Source: Senegalia massiliensis
GTDB lineage: Bacteria > Bacillota > Clostridia > Tissierellales > SIT17
Direction: 5' to 3'
DNA length: 64,000 nucleotides
Assembly: GCF_009911265.1 (NCBI RefSeq)
Contig: NZ_QXXA01000001.1
Span: 186,001-250,000 of the forward strand
The position numbers were made by a program, and so were the translations under genes. A model generated the notes under the pieces. It worked only from the letters and a program-made list of their open reading frames with translations. It was not told the origin of the DNA and did not search any database. Below are positions 44,592 to 52,690 of the stretch, piece after piece (position 1 is the first letter of the stretch; the number at the start of each line of letters is the position of its first letter).

Positions 44592-44600
44592 TGATATAAT
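44592..44600 (+). promoter_or_regulatory. Extended -10 promoter of the Ktr potassium uptake genes
   Basis: TGATATAAT, 33 bases before the ktrB start. Confidence 0.5.
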
Positions 44601-44632
44601 GGAAATTAATTGTTAATAGATGATTTTAGGGG

Positions 44633-46000
44633 ATGATTAAAATAGAACTTAAAAATAGAGTTAATGAATTAAAATCTAATCCTGCACAAGTATTAGTTCT
44701 AGGATTTGCTGCCTTAATATTTATAGGGGCAACATTACTTAATTTACCTATGGCTTCTGCTAGTGGCAAAAGTATTGGGTTTATAGATGCATTTTTTACT
44801 GCTGCTTCAGCAGTATGTGTTACTGGGCTTGTAGTAGTTAATACTGCAGCTCATTGGTCACTATTTGGTAAAGTTGTAATCCTTCTTTTAATACAGATTG
44901 GAGGGTTAGGATTTATGACTATGGCAACTTTAGTACCATTAGTTATAGGAAAAAAGATAACACTTAAAGATAGACTTATAATGCAAGAAGAGCTTAATCA
45001 ATTTTCACTTTCGGGAGTTGTTAAGCTTACACGTTATATTATAATATCTACTTTTGTGATAGAAGGTATAGGAACCATATTATTATCTTTTAAATTTATA
45101 CCTGAATATGGAATTGGAACAGGATTATGGTATTCTGTATTTCATGCTATATCAGCTTATTGTAATGCAGGATTCGATATTATAGGTAATAGTTTAGAAT
45201 CTTATGTTACTAGTCCTATTATAAATGGAACTATAAGTTTACTTGTTATATTAGGAGGTATAGGATATTCAGTCTATCTTGATATGTCTTCTACAAGACA
45301 ATTTAGAAAATTATTGTTACATACAAAAGTAGTTTTAGTTATGACTTTGGTTCTTTTAGTAATAGGGTTTGTAATATTCTTAGCTGTAGAATATAATAAT
45401 CCTGAAACTATTGGAAATTTATCATTTGGTTCAAAAGTAATGGCTTCATTCTTCCACTCAGTGCTTCCTAGAACAGCAGGGTTTAATAGTGTAAGTATGG
45501 CGGGGGTTACAAATGCTACTGCTTTTATGATAATAATTCTTATGTTTATAGGAGGATCGCCAGGGTCTACTGCAGGTGGTATAAAAACTACAACAATAGG
45601 AGTTGTAATACTAGCGATTATTTCAGTTGTTAGAGGGGATAGTGATGTTAAAATTTTTGCAAGAAGAATTCCTGTAGAGATTATATTTAGAGCGCTTGCA
45701 GTTCTTGGAATAGGACTACTTATAGTAATAGTAGTTACAATGATATTGTCCTTAACAGAAACTAATTTAGAAAGATATAGTTTTTTAGATATTACTTTTG
45801 AAACTGTATCAGCATTTGGTACAGTAGGTCTCTCTAGAGGGCTTACTCCTCACTTGTCAGATATTGGAAGAGTAATAATTGCAATAACAATGTTTATTGG
45901 AAGGCTTGGACCACTTACAATGGCATTTGCATTTGCTAAGAGAAGAAAAGAGAAAAAAGGATTATATAGATATCCAAAAGAAAGAATTACTGTAGGCTAG
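44633..46000 (+). CDS. ktrB: Potassium uptake channel subunit KtrB (TrkH family)
   Basis: 455 residues with eight membrane helices plus four pore loops. Each loop keeps its selectivity-filter glycine: AVCVTGLV, YCNAGFDI, RTAGFNSV and AFGTVGLS. KtrB conducts K+ (with Na+ dependence in many species) across the membrane under control of KtrA. The start is uncertain: AGGGG (44628-44632) directly abuts the only nearby ATG. The next gene, ktrA, follows in 11 bases. Confidence 0.93.
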   Translation: MIKIELKNRVNELKSNPAQVLVLGFAALIFIGATLLNLPMASASGKSIGFIDAFFTAASAVCVTGLVVVNTAAHWSLFGKVVILLLIQIGGLGFMTMATLVPLVIGKKITLKDRLIMQEELNQFSLSGVVKLTRYIIISTFVIEGIGTILLSFKFIPEYGIGTGLWYSVFHAISAYCNAGFDIIGNSLESYVTSPIINGTISLLVILGGIGYSVYLDMSSTRQFRKLLLHTKVVLVMTLVLLVIGFVIFLAVEYNNPETIGNLSFGSKVMASFFHSVLPRTAGFNSVSMAGVTNATAFMIIILMFIGGSPGSTAGGIKTTTIGVVILAIISVVRGDSDVKIFARRIPVEIIFRALAVLGIGLLIVIVVTMILSLTETNLERYSFLDITFETVSAFGTVGLSRGLTPHLSDIGRVIIAITMFIGRLGPLTMAFAFAKRRKEKKGLYRYPKERITVG

Positions 46001-46011
46001 GAGGTTTTTAT

Positions 46012-46656
46012 ATGAAACAATTTGTGGTAATAGGTTGTGGAAGTTTTGGTACAAGTGTTGCTGTTACACTTTATAATTTAGGTTATGATGTATTAGCTAT
46101 AGATAAAAATGAAGAAAAAGTACAGGAAATATCAGATAAAGTAACTTATGCAGTTCAAGCAGACGCTATAGATGAAAACTCACTTAAGTCATTAGGAGTG
46201 AGAAACTTTGATGTTGCAGTAGTTACTATAGGTTCGGATTTACAGGCATCTATAATGGCAACATTAATGGCAAAAGAATTAGGAATAAAATTTGTAATAG
46301 CTAAAGCACAGAATGCACTTCATGCAAAAGTACTAGAAAAGACAGGGGCAGATAAAGTGGTATTCCCTGAAAGAGATATGGGAAGTAGAGTTGCTAGAAG
46401 TTTAGTATCTTCTAATATATTAGATCATATTGAATTTGCACCTGATTATAGTATTGTTGAGGTAACTGCTCTAAAAGATTGGGAAGAAAAAACATTGAAT
46501 CAATTAAAGTTACCAAGTAAATATGGAATAAACGTTATTGCAATTAGACATGGTGAAGAGATAAATATTACACCTTATGCTGATGATAAAATTGAAAAAG
46601 GTGATGTTTTAATTGTAATTGGACATAACAAAGATTTGAAAACATTGGAAAAATAG
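46012..46656 (+). CDS. ktrA: Potassium uptake regulator KtrA (RCK domains)
   Basis: 214 residues behind TAGGAGGT. The N-terminal Rossmann RCK domain has VVIGCGSFGTSVA and the acidic residue of AIDKNEEKV for nucleotide binding; an RCK_C domain covers about 137-214. It forms the cytoplasmic ring that gates KtrB in response to ATP/ADP. Same operon as ktrB. Confidence 0.95.
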   Translation: MKQFVVIGCGSFGTSVAVTLYNLGYDVLAIDKNEEKVQEISDKVTYAVQADAIDENSLKSLGVRNFDVAVVTIGSDLQASIMATLMAKELGIKFVIAKAQNALHAKVLEKTGADKVVFPERDMGSRVARSLVSSNILDHIEFAPDYSIVEVTALKDWEEKTLNQLKLPSKYGINVIAIRHGEEINITPYADDKIEKGDVLIVIGHNKDLKTLEK

Positions 46657-46664
46657 GTGACAAT

Positions 46665-47459
46665 ATGCAGATAGAAAGTTCATCCAATAAAATTATAAAA
46701 GAAGTTAGGAGCTTAAACAAAAAAAAGAATAGGTTAAAAAGAGAACTTTATTTTATAGAGGGTATCAGAATAGTTGAAGATGCTATAAAATCAGAAGAAG
46801 ATATAAAATATATTTTATACTCGGATAAGTTGTTTGATGTTCAAATGGGTAAGCAATTACTTGATTTTATAGATGAAAAATATAAAACATATAAAGTTAA
46901 TGAATCTTTATTTAATGAGTTATCCGATACAGAGACTCCTCAAGGAATACTAGCAGTTATAAAGATGAAAAATTATAGTATAGAAGATATATTTACAAAA
47001 AGAGATTTTATAATAATATTAGATAGACTACAAGATCCGGGTAATATGGGTACTATAATAAGAAGTGCAGATGCGTTAGGAGCTACAGGTATAATTATAA
47101 GTAAAGGTTCAGTTGATATTTATAATCAAAAGGTCTTGCGTTCTACAATGGGTTCTTTATTTCATATTCCTATAATTCATGTAGAAGATTTAAAAGGAAC
47201 AATTTTAAAGTTAAAAGAAAGAGATATAAAAATTTTTGCTACTACATTAAATAAATCTAAATATTGCTATGATGTTGATTTTAAAAAAAATATAGCAGTT
47301 ATTGTAGGGAATGAAGGAAATGGAGTAGAAAGTGATATATATAATTTAAGTGATGAAAATATAATTATACCTATGCTTGGAAATTCAGAATCATTAAATG
47401 TTGCTATGGCTTCCTCTATAATTATGTATGAAGTACTAAGACAAAGAAAAAATATTTAG
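46665..47459 (+). CDS. TrmH/SpoU-family RNA 2'-O-methyltransferase (YsgA-like)
   Basis: 264 residues. The SPOUT knot motifs are clear: LDRLQDPGNMGTIIRSADALG (key part DPGNMGTIIR), IVGNEGNGV and IPMLGNSESLNVAMA. The N-terminal 100 residues are the substrate-binding domain typical of 23S rRNA enzymes. It modifies a ribose in rRNA or tRNA; the site is not predictable. Eight bases after ktrA, so possibly in the same transcript, and next to pheST as in Bacillus. Confidence 0.92.
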   Translation: MQIESSSNKIIKEVRSLNKKKNRLKRELYFIEGIRIVEDAIKSEEDIKYILYSDKLFDVQMGKQLLDFIDEKYKTYKVNESLFNELSDTETPQGILAVIKMKNYSIEDIFTKRDFIIILDRLQDPGNMGTIIRSADALGATGIIISKGSVDIYNQKVLRSTMGSLFHIPIIHVEDLKGTILKLKERDIKIFATTLNKSKYCYDVDFKKNIAVIVGNEGNGVESDIYNLSDENIIIPMLGNSESLNVAMASSIIMYEVLRQRKNI

Positions 47460-47488
47460 AAAATTTATATTTTATGCTTGTATACTCC

Positions 47489-47517
47489 TTGTATTTATAT
47501 TAATTGAGTGCTATAAT
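47489..47517 (+). promoter_or_regulatory. Promoter upstream of yqzL and pheST
   Basis: TTGTAT (47489-47494), 17-base spacer and TATAAT (47512-47517) with TGC directly ahead, an extended -10. Confidence 0.65.
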
Positions 47518-47549
47518 TTAATTAAATAGCATTAAAGGGGTGTAAGCAA

Positions 47550-47639
47550 ATGGCATATGCTCAATTGTTTTGGCATATTTTTGAACTTACGGGATCTGTA
47601 AATGCATATCTTATGTATAAGAACTTATCGATAAATTAA
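47550..47639 (+). CDS. yqzL: YqzL-like small protein
   Basis: 29 residues behind AAAGGGGTG. The sequence LFWHIFELTGSVNAYLMYKNL matches the YqzL family pattern (FWKVFxxTGxxxxYLLYK), known from spore-forming Firmicutes. Function unknown. It lies between a promoter and the pheS T-box and so is transcribed whether or not tRNA-Phe is charged. Confidence 0.75.
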   Translation: MAYAQLFWHIFELTGSVNAYLMYKNLSIN

Positions 47640-47659
47640 TATTTAAAAGTTATGATGAA

Positions 47660-47870
47660 GAGAGTAAATATTTGACACATATACAGAGAGAGAATATCTT
47701 GGCTGTAAATATTCTTATATGTGATGATATTGAAGTTCACTTCTGAACTGCTAGATTGAAAAAAAGTAGATCTATGCCAGCTTTGCTGTTAAAATTTTGA
47801 GTGGCTATATTTTTATAGCTATAAGAGTGGTACCGCGGATAACCTTCGTCTCTTTGAGATGAAGGTTTTT
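47660..47870 (+). promoter_or_regulatory. T-box leader (tRNA-Phe) controlling pheST
   Basis: Core AAGAGTGGTACCGCGG at 47823-47838. Terminator AACCTTCGTCTC / GAGATGAAGGTT with one G-T pair and T run (47841-47870). Stem I is closed by CACATATA / TATATGTG, and the specifier context is GAAG-TTC-ACTT; TTC (47736-47738) is a phenylalanine codon. Confidence 0.93.
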
Positions 47871-47899
47871 ATTTTATGTAAAAAGAAAGGAGTATTTTT

Positions 47900-48922
47900 A
47901 TGAGAGAAAAAATTAAAGATTTAAGAAGTGTTGCTATAAAAGAATTAAATATGGTTAAAAGTTTATCTGATTTAGATAAATTTAAAGTTAAGTATTTAGG
48001 AAAAAAAGGGGAGCTTACTAAGATATTAAGAGGTATGGGTTCTTTATCTAAAGAAGAAAGACCTATAATTGGTAAGGTTGTTAATGAAGTAAGAGAAGAA
48101 TTAGAAGATAAAATGAAAGATATGAAACTAGCTTTACAAAATGAGAGAAAAAAGGAAAAATTAAAAAAAGAAAAGTTAGATATTACTTTACCAGGTAAAA
48201 AGTTAAATTTAGGACATAGGCATCCTTTAATGCAAACAATAGAAACTTTAGAAAATGTGTTTTTGAATATGGGCTTTGAAATAGTGGAAGGTCCAGAAGT
48301 TGAAACTGTAGGTAATAATTTTGATGCTTTGAATTCTCCTGAAAATCATCCTTCAAGAGATACAACTGATACATTTTATATAACAGATGATATATTACTT
48401 AGAACTCATACTTCTCCAGTTCAAATTAGAGTTATGAAAGAAAAAACGCCACCTTTAAAAATAATTTCAGCAGGTAGGACTTTTAGATTTGATGATGTAG
48501 ATGACACACATTCACCAATGTTTCACCAGTTGGAAGGTTTAGTAATAGACAAAAATATTACAATGGCAAATTTAAAACATACAATAGATATGTTTATAAA
48601 AGAATTATTTGGAGAAGGAATGAAAACTAGATTTAGACCGCATTATTTTCCTTTTACAGAGCCAAGTGCTGAAGTAGATGTTTCTTGTTTAGAATGTATG
48701 GGAGAAGGCTGTAAATCATGTAATGGTACAGGTTGGAGTATGGAATTATTAGGTTGTGGAATGGTTCACCCTCAGGTACTTAAAAATTGTGGATTAGATC
48801 CAGATGAATATAGTGGATTTGCATTTGGACTTGGTGTAGATAGAATTGCAATGGTTAAATATAATATAAATAATATTAGACTATTATTTGAAAATGATAT
48901 GAGATTTTTAAATCAATTTTAA
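47900..48922 (+). CDS. pheS: Phenylalanyl-tRNA synthetase alpha subunit
   Basis: 340 residues, normal length. An N-terminal coiled coil (about 1-85) that grips tRNA is followed by a class II core with GHRHPLMQTIE, LRTHTSPVQIR and FRPHYFPFTEPSAEVDV (key part PHYFPFTEPS). Cysteines CLECMGEGCKSC form a local cluster common in this subunit. Works as a heterotetramer with PheT. AAAGGAG ribosome binding site. Confidence 0.98.
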   Translation: MREKIKDLRSVAIKELNMVKSLSDLDKFKVKYLGKKGELTKILRGMGSLSKEERPIIGKVVNEVREELEDKMKDMKLALQNERKKEKLKKEKLDITLPGKKLNLGHRHPLMQTIETLENVFLNMGFEIVEGPEVETVGNNFDALNSPENHPSRDTTDTFYITDDILLRTHTSPVQIRVMKEKTPPLKIISAGRTFRFDDVDDTHSPMFHQLEGLVIDKNITMANLKHTIDMFIKELFGEGMKTRFRPHYFPFTEPSAEVDVSCLECMGEGCKSCNGTGWSMELLGCGMVHPQVLKNCGLDPDEYSGFAFGLGVDRIAMVKYNINNIRLLFENDMRFLNQF

Positions 48923-48936
48923 TAAGGAGGAAAATT

Positions 48937-51336
48937 ATGTTGATACCAATTAAATGGCTAAGAGAATATGTAGATATAGAAGATATTGAAACAAGAGAAC
49001 TAGCAGAAAAACTTACAATGAGCGGTTCACATGTTGATTCAATTGAACAAGTAGATAAAGGTGTAAAAAAAGTAGTGGTAGGTAAAATTTTAGAAATAAA
49101 TCCTCATCCTAATGCTGATAAACTTGTTATAACTAAGATTGATATAGGAGAAGATATTTTACAAATAGTTACTGGAGCTACTAATATAAGCGAAAATGAT
49201 TATGTTCCAGTAGCGTTGGTTGGAGCACGACTACCAGATGGTACAAAAATTAAAAAAGGTAAATTAAGAGGAGAAATATCAAAAGGAATGCTTTGTTCAG
49301 CTAATGAACTTGGTATAAAAGAAGATTTAATTCCAAAAGAATTAAAAGATGGTATATATATATTAGACGAAGAATTTACATTAGGACAAGATATAAGAAA
49401 GACTTTAGAACTTGAAGGTGAAGTTATAGATTTTGAAATAACTCCTAATAGACCAGATTGTCTAAGTATTATAGGTATGGCACGTGAAACAGCAGCCACT
49501 TTTTCTAGAAAATTAAAATATCCTGAAATTATCATCCAAAATCAGATAGATAACATAAATAATCTAATAAATAATATTGAAATCAAAAATGAGAAATTAT
49601 GTAATAGATATTATGCTAAGGTTGTAAAAAATGTAAAAGTAAAATCTTCACCTATGTGGTTACAAAGGAAATTGGTAGAATCAAATATTAGGCCTATAAA
49701 TAATATAGTAGATATAACAAATTATGTTATGCTTGAATTAGGTCAACCAATACATGCCTTTGATTTAGATAAAATAAAAGGTGATAAAATAATTGTTAGA
49801 AATGCAAATAATGATGAAAAAATAACCACATTAGATTCAGTGGAAAGAAAACTTTCGGAAGATATGTTAGTTATATCAGATGTAGAAAAACCAATTGCAG
49901 TAGCAGGTGTAATGGGTGGAGAAAATACAGAAGTAGATTCTAATACAAAAAATATACTTATAGAATCTGCAAATTTTGATGGTAGAAATATAAGACTTAC
50001 TGCAAAGGGGTTAGGAATAAGAACCGATGCTTCAGCAAAATATGAAAAAGATTTAGACTCAAATATTTCAGATCAAGCAGGTAATAGAGTATGTCAACTA
50101 ATAGAGATGATTGGCGCTGGAGATATTGTAGAGGGTAATATTGATATATATCCAAACAAATCAGATAAAATAAATATTGAACTAAGACCAAATAAAGTAA
50201 ATGATATGCTTGGAATAAATTTAGATACTAATGATATGATTAAGATCTTAAATGATTTAGAGCTTAAATCATTTAAGAAAGATGGCTATATTATTGCAAC
50301 TATACCTACCTTTAGAAGTGACATAACAATGGAAACAGATTTAGTAGAAGAAATAGGAAGAGTATATGGATTTCATAATATTGAATCTAAACCACTCGTA
50401 GGAGTATTAACTAAAGGTGGTAAGAGTCTAAAAAGAGAGATAGAAGATTATATAAAAAAATCACTTACAGGTATGGGTATAAATGAAATAACAACATATT
50501 CATTTATAAGTCCTAAAGTTTATGATAAGATTAATTTGCCAGAAGATAGTTTAAAGAGAAGAAATGTAAAAATTAAAAATCCATTAGGTGATGACTTTAG
50601 TGTTATGAGAACTACGCTTATTCCAAATACATTGCAAGTATTGGCTAGAAACTATAAGTATGGAGTAAATAAAGCTTGGAGTTATGAAATTGGAAATATA
50701 TTCATACCAAAAAGTATTGATTCAAAAAGTCTTCCACAAGAAATAAAGAACTTAACTATAGGAATGTATGGGGAGTCAGATTTCTTTTACTTGAAAGGGA
50801 TATTAAATAATATCTTTTCACTACTTGGAATTGAAGATGTAGAATACTTTGTAGAAGAAAATAATAATACCTTTCATCCTGGTAGATGTGCTAGTATAAT
50901 GAAGGGAAATCATGTTTTAGGAATTATAGGAGAAGTTCATCCAGATGTTATGAATAATTATGGATTAAAACAGAGAACTTATATAACTGAAATTGATTTA
51001 GATATTTTAACTTATTTAACTAAATTAGATAGAGAATATAAGGAGTTACCTAAATATCCATCTATTACTAGAGATATAGCATTAGTAGTTGATGAGGAAG
51101 TTTTAGTAAAACAAATAGAAGATATAGTAAAAGAAAATTCAGGAGATTTAGTTGAAGAAATAAATTTATTTGATATATATAGAGGAGATCAAATACCAGA
51201 AAATAAAAAAAGTGTAGCATACTCTATTGTTTATAGATCTAGGAAAAAAACATTAAAAGATGAAGAAGTTTCAGAAGTTCATCAAAAAATAGTAGAAAAA
51301 TTGATTGATAAACTTGATGCAAGTTTGAGAAAATAA
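48937..51336 (+). CDS. pheT: Phenylalanyl-tRNA synthetase beta subunit
   Basis: 799 residues. It shows an EMAP-type tRNA-binding OB fold (about 40-150, NPHPNADKLVI), the B3/B4 editing domain, B5, the catalytic-like core and a C-terminal anticodon-binding fold (LPKYPSITRDIALVVDE). It is needed for tRNA-Phe recognition and editing. Fourteen bases after pheS, with AAGGAGGA. Confidence 0.98.
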   Translation: MLIPIKWLREYVDIEDIETRELAEKLTMSGSHVDSIEQVDKGVKKVVVGKILEINPHPNADKLVITKIDIGEDILQIVTGATNISENDYVPVALVGARLPDGTKIKKGKLRGEISKGMLCSANELGIKEDLIPKELKDGIYILDEEFTLGQDIRKTLELEGEVIDFEITPNRPDCLSIIGMARETAATFSRKLKYPEIIIQNQIDNINNLINNIEIKNEKLCNRYYAKVVKNVKVKSSPMWLQRKLVESNIRPINNIVDITNYVMLELGQPIHAFDLDKIKGDKIIVRNANNDEKITTLDSVERKLSEDMLVISDVEKPIAVAGVMGGENTEVDSNTKNILIESANFDGRNIRLTAKGLGIRTDASAKYEKDLDSNISDQAGNRVCQLIEMIGAGDIVEGNIDIYPNKSDKINIELRPNKVNDMLGINLDTNDMIKILNDLELKSFKKDGYIIATIPTFRSDITMETDLVEEIGRVYGFHNIESKPLVGVLTKGGKSLKREIEDYIKKSLTGMGINEITTYSFISPKVYDKINLPEDSLKRRNVKIKNPLGDDFSVMRTTLIPNTLQVLARNYKYGVNKAWSYEIGNIFIPKSIDSKSLPQEIKNLTIGMYGESDFFYLKGILNNIFSLLGIEDVEYFVEENNNTFHPGRCASIMKGNHVLGIIGEVHPDVMNNYGLKQRTYITEIDLDILTYLTKLDREYKELPKYPSITRDIALVVDEEVLVKQIEDIVKENSGDLVEEINLFDIYRGDQIPENKKSVAYSIVYRSRKKTLKDEEVSEVHQKIVEKLIDKLDASLRK

Positions 51337-51340
51337 ATAT

Positions 51341-51375
51341 AAAGGGTATGGTTTAAACCATACCCTTTATATTTA
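51341..51375 (+). terminator. Terminator of the pheST operon
   Basis: Perfect 28-base palindrome, arm AAAGGGTATGGTTT, followed by ATATTT. Confidence 0.88.
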
Positions 51376-51427
51376 TTGATATAAGCTATATAATAAATAT
51401 ATAAAGAATGAAAGAGGAGAGGATTTT

Positions 51428-51967
51428 ATGGCTGAAAAAAGAAAAGTCATAGTAAAAATAAATGGACAAGATTATACTGTAATAGGAGAAGAGTCTGAAG
51501 AGTACATTAACCATATTGCCAACTATATAGATTCAAAGATGAAAGAAATTATAAATAAGAATAACAAATTTAGTCAATCAATGGCAGCAATACTTACTGC
51601 ATTTACTATAACTGATGAATATTATAAGGTTAAACTTGATTTAGAGGACTTAAAAGAAGAAATTAAAGAACCGCTTGAAGAGTTAGATAGGGTTAAAAGT
51701 GAAAATTCAGAATTAAATATTGAAGCTAAAAAGTTAAAATCTGAAAGAGATGAAGTTAGAGAAGAACTATATAATGTAAAAAAACAAAATGATAAGAATT
51801 CTACATTGGCTAAAGATCTTAAAGATTCCCTACAATTAAAAGAAAAAGAATTAGAAGAAAGTGAAAAAATGATAAATGGATTGCAAAATAAACTATTTGA
51901 AAATCAAGTAGAATTAATAAAGCTAAAAAAAGAGTTGGAAGAATTAAAAAACGAATATGATAAATAA
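51428..51967 (+). CDS. zapA: Cell division protein ZapA
   Basis: 179 residues behind AGAGGAGAG. The first 95 are a ZapA domain (KVIVKINGQDYTVIGEESEEYI, key part INGQDYTV; then AAILTAFTITDEYYK). The remainder is a long, highly charged coiled coil, much longer than the 85-100 residues of Bacillus ZapA. It promotes bundling of FtsZ at the division site. Placed between pheT and mutS2, as in Bacillus. Confidence 0.9.
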   Translation: MAEKRKVIVKINGQDYTVIGEESEEYINHIANYIDSKMKEIINKNNKFSQSMAAILTAFTITDEYYKVKLDLEDLKEEIKEPLEELDRVKSENSELNIEAKKLKSERDEVREELYNVKKQNDKNSTLAKDLKDSLQLKEKELEESEKMINGLQNKLFENQVELIKLKKELEELKNEYDK

Positions 51968-51981
51968 ATAAAGAATAAATT

Positions 51982-52029
51982 TTATTCCAAAGTTTAGAAT
52001 ATATATTAATATCTAAACTGGAGGAATAA
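51982..52029 (+). promoter_or_regulatory. Hairpin that may hide the ribosome binding site of the YetF-like gene
   Basis: TTATTCC (51982-51988) and AGTTTAGA (51991-51998) are complementary to GGAATAA (52023-52029) and TCTAAACT (52012-52019). The 3' arm contains the GGAGGAA ribosome binding site of the next gene. The structure could limit its translation, or act as a weak terminator for zapA. Confidence 0.4.
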
Positions 52030-52031
52030 AA

Positions 52032-52658
52032 ATGCATAAACATTTAGTAGAAGATCCAATATATTTGGTACGTGCAATAGGTGTTTACTTTTTAGCTTTA
52101 TTAACTGTAAGACTTATGGGAAAAAGATCTATAGGTGAATTAGGCGCTTTTGATTTTGTATTAATGACTGGTATTGGTCATATAATGAGTGCAGTAGCAT
52201 TAGAACGTAAAATACCTTTTCATGATGGTATATTAGTTTTAGTTACAATAGCTGCCCTAGAGGTTGTTTTAGCTGTAGTTGCTTACAAATCTAGAAAGGT
52301 TGCAAAAGTAATTGAAGGTAGACCAAGATATCTTATAAAAGATGGAAAAATATTAAAAGAAAATATGAGAAAAGAAAAATTTAATATATATAATTTAAGA
52401 CAAGAATTAAGAATATTTGGTGTAGATGATGAAAAAGAAGTAGAAAAAGCTACAATAGAAGCTTCTGGAAAATTTAGTGTAATATTAAAGAAGACTGAGG
52501 GGCATGTGAGGAGAAAAGATCTTGGTATATATAAGGAAGATGGAAGACCTCAATATATTGACAAAAAAATTTATGAGATTAAATCAGAAATAGATAGATT
52601 AAATATTACTTTAAATAACCTTATTATAGAAGTAAGGAAGATGAATAGAGACGAATAG
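52032..52658 (+). CDS. DUF421 / YetF-family membrane protein
   Basis: 208 residues. Three N-terminal helices (about 12-85) carry the family motifs LTVRLMGKRSIGELGAFDFVLMTGIG (key part MGKRSIGELGAFD). A cytoplasmic domain follows with KVIEGRPRYLIKDGKI and LRQELRIFGVDD. YetF-type proteins are membrane proteins of spore formers; relatives (SpoVA-linked, GerPF2 2Duf) are tied to spore membrane stability. The role of this copy is unknown. Confidence 0.9.
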   Translation: MHKHLVEDPIYLVRAIGVYFLALLTVRLMGKRSIGELGAFDFVLMTGIGHIMSAVALERKIPFHDGILVLVTIAALEVVLAVVAYKSRKVAKVIEGRPRYLIKDGKILKENMRKEKFNIYNLRQELRIFGVDDEKEVEKATIEASGKFSVILKKTEGHVRRKDLGIYKEDGRPQYIDKKIYEIKSEIDRLNITLNNLIIEVRKMNRDE

Positions 52659-52690
52659 ATTAAAAGTAACGTAGAGAGGTGTACAATAAT

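Noticed and set aside
47672-47702. TTGACA at the beginning of the pheS T-box as a possible second promoter
   Set aside because: The matching -10 would fall inside stem I with a poor sequence, and these bases are needed to pair in the stem I base (CACATATA/TATATGTG).
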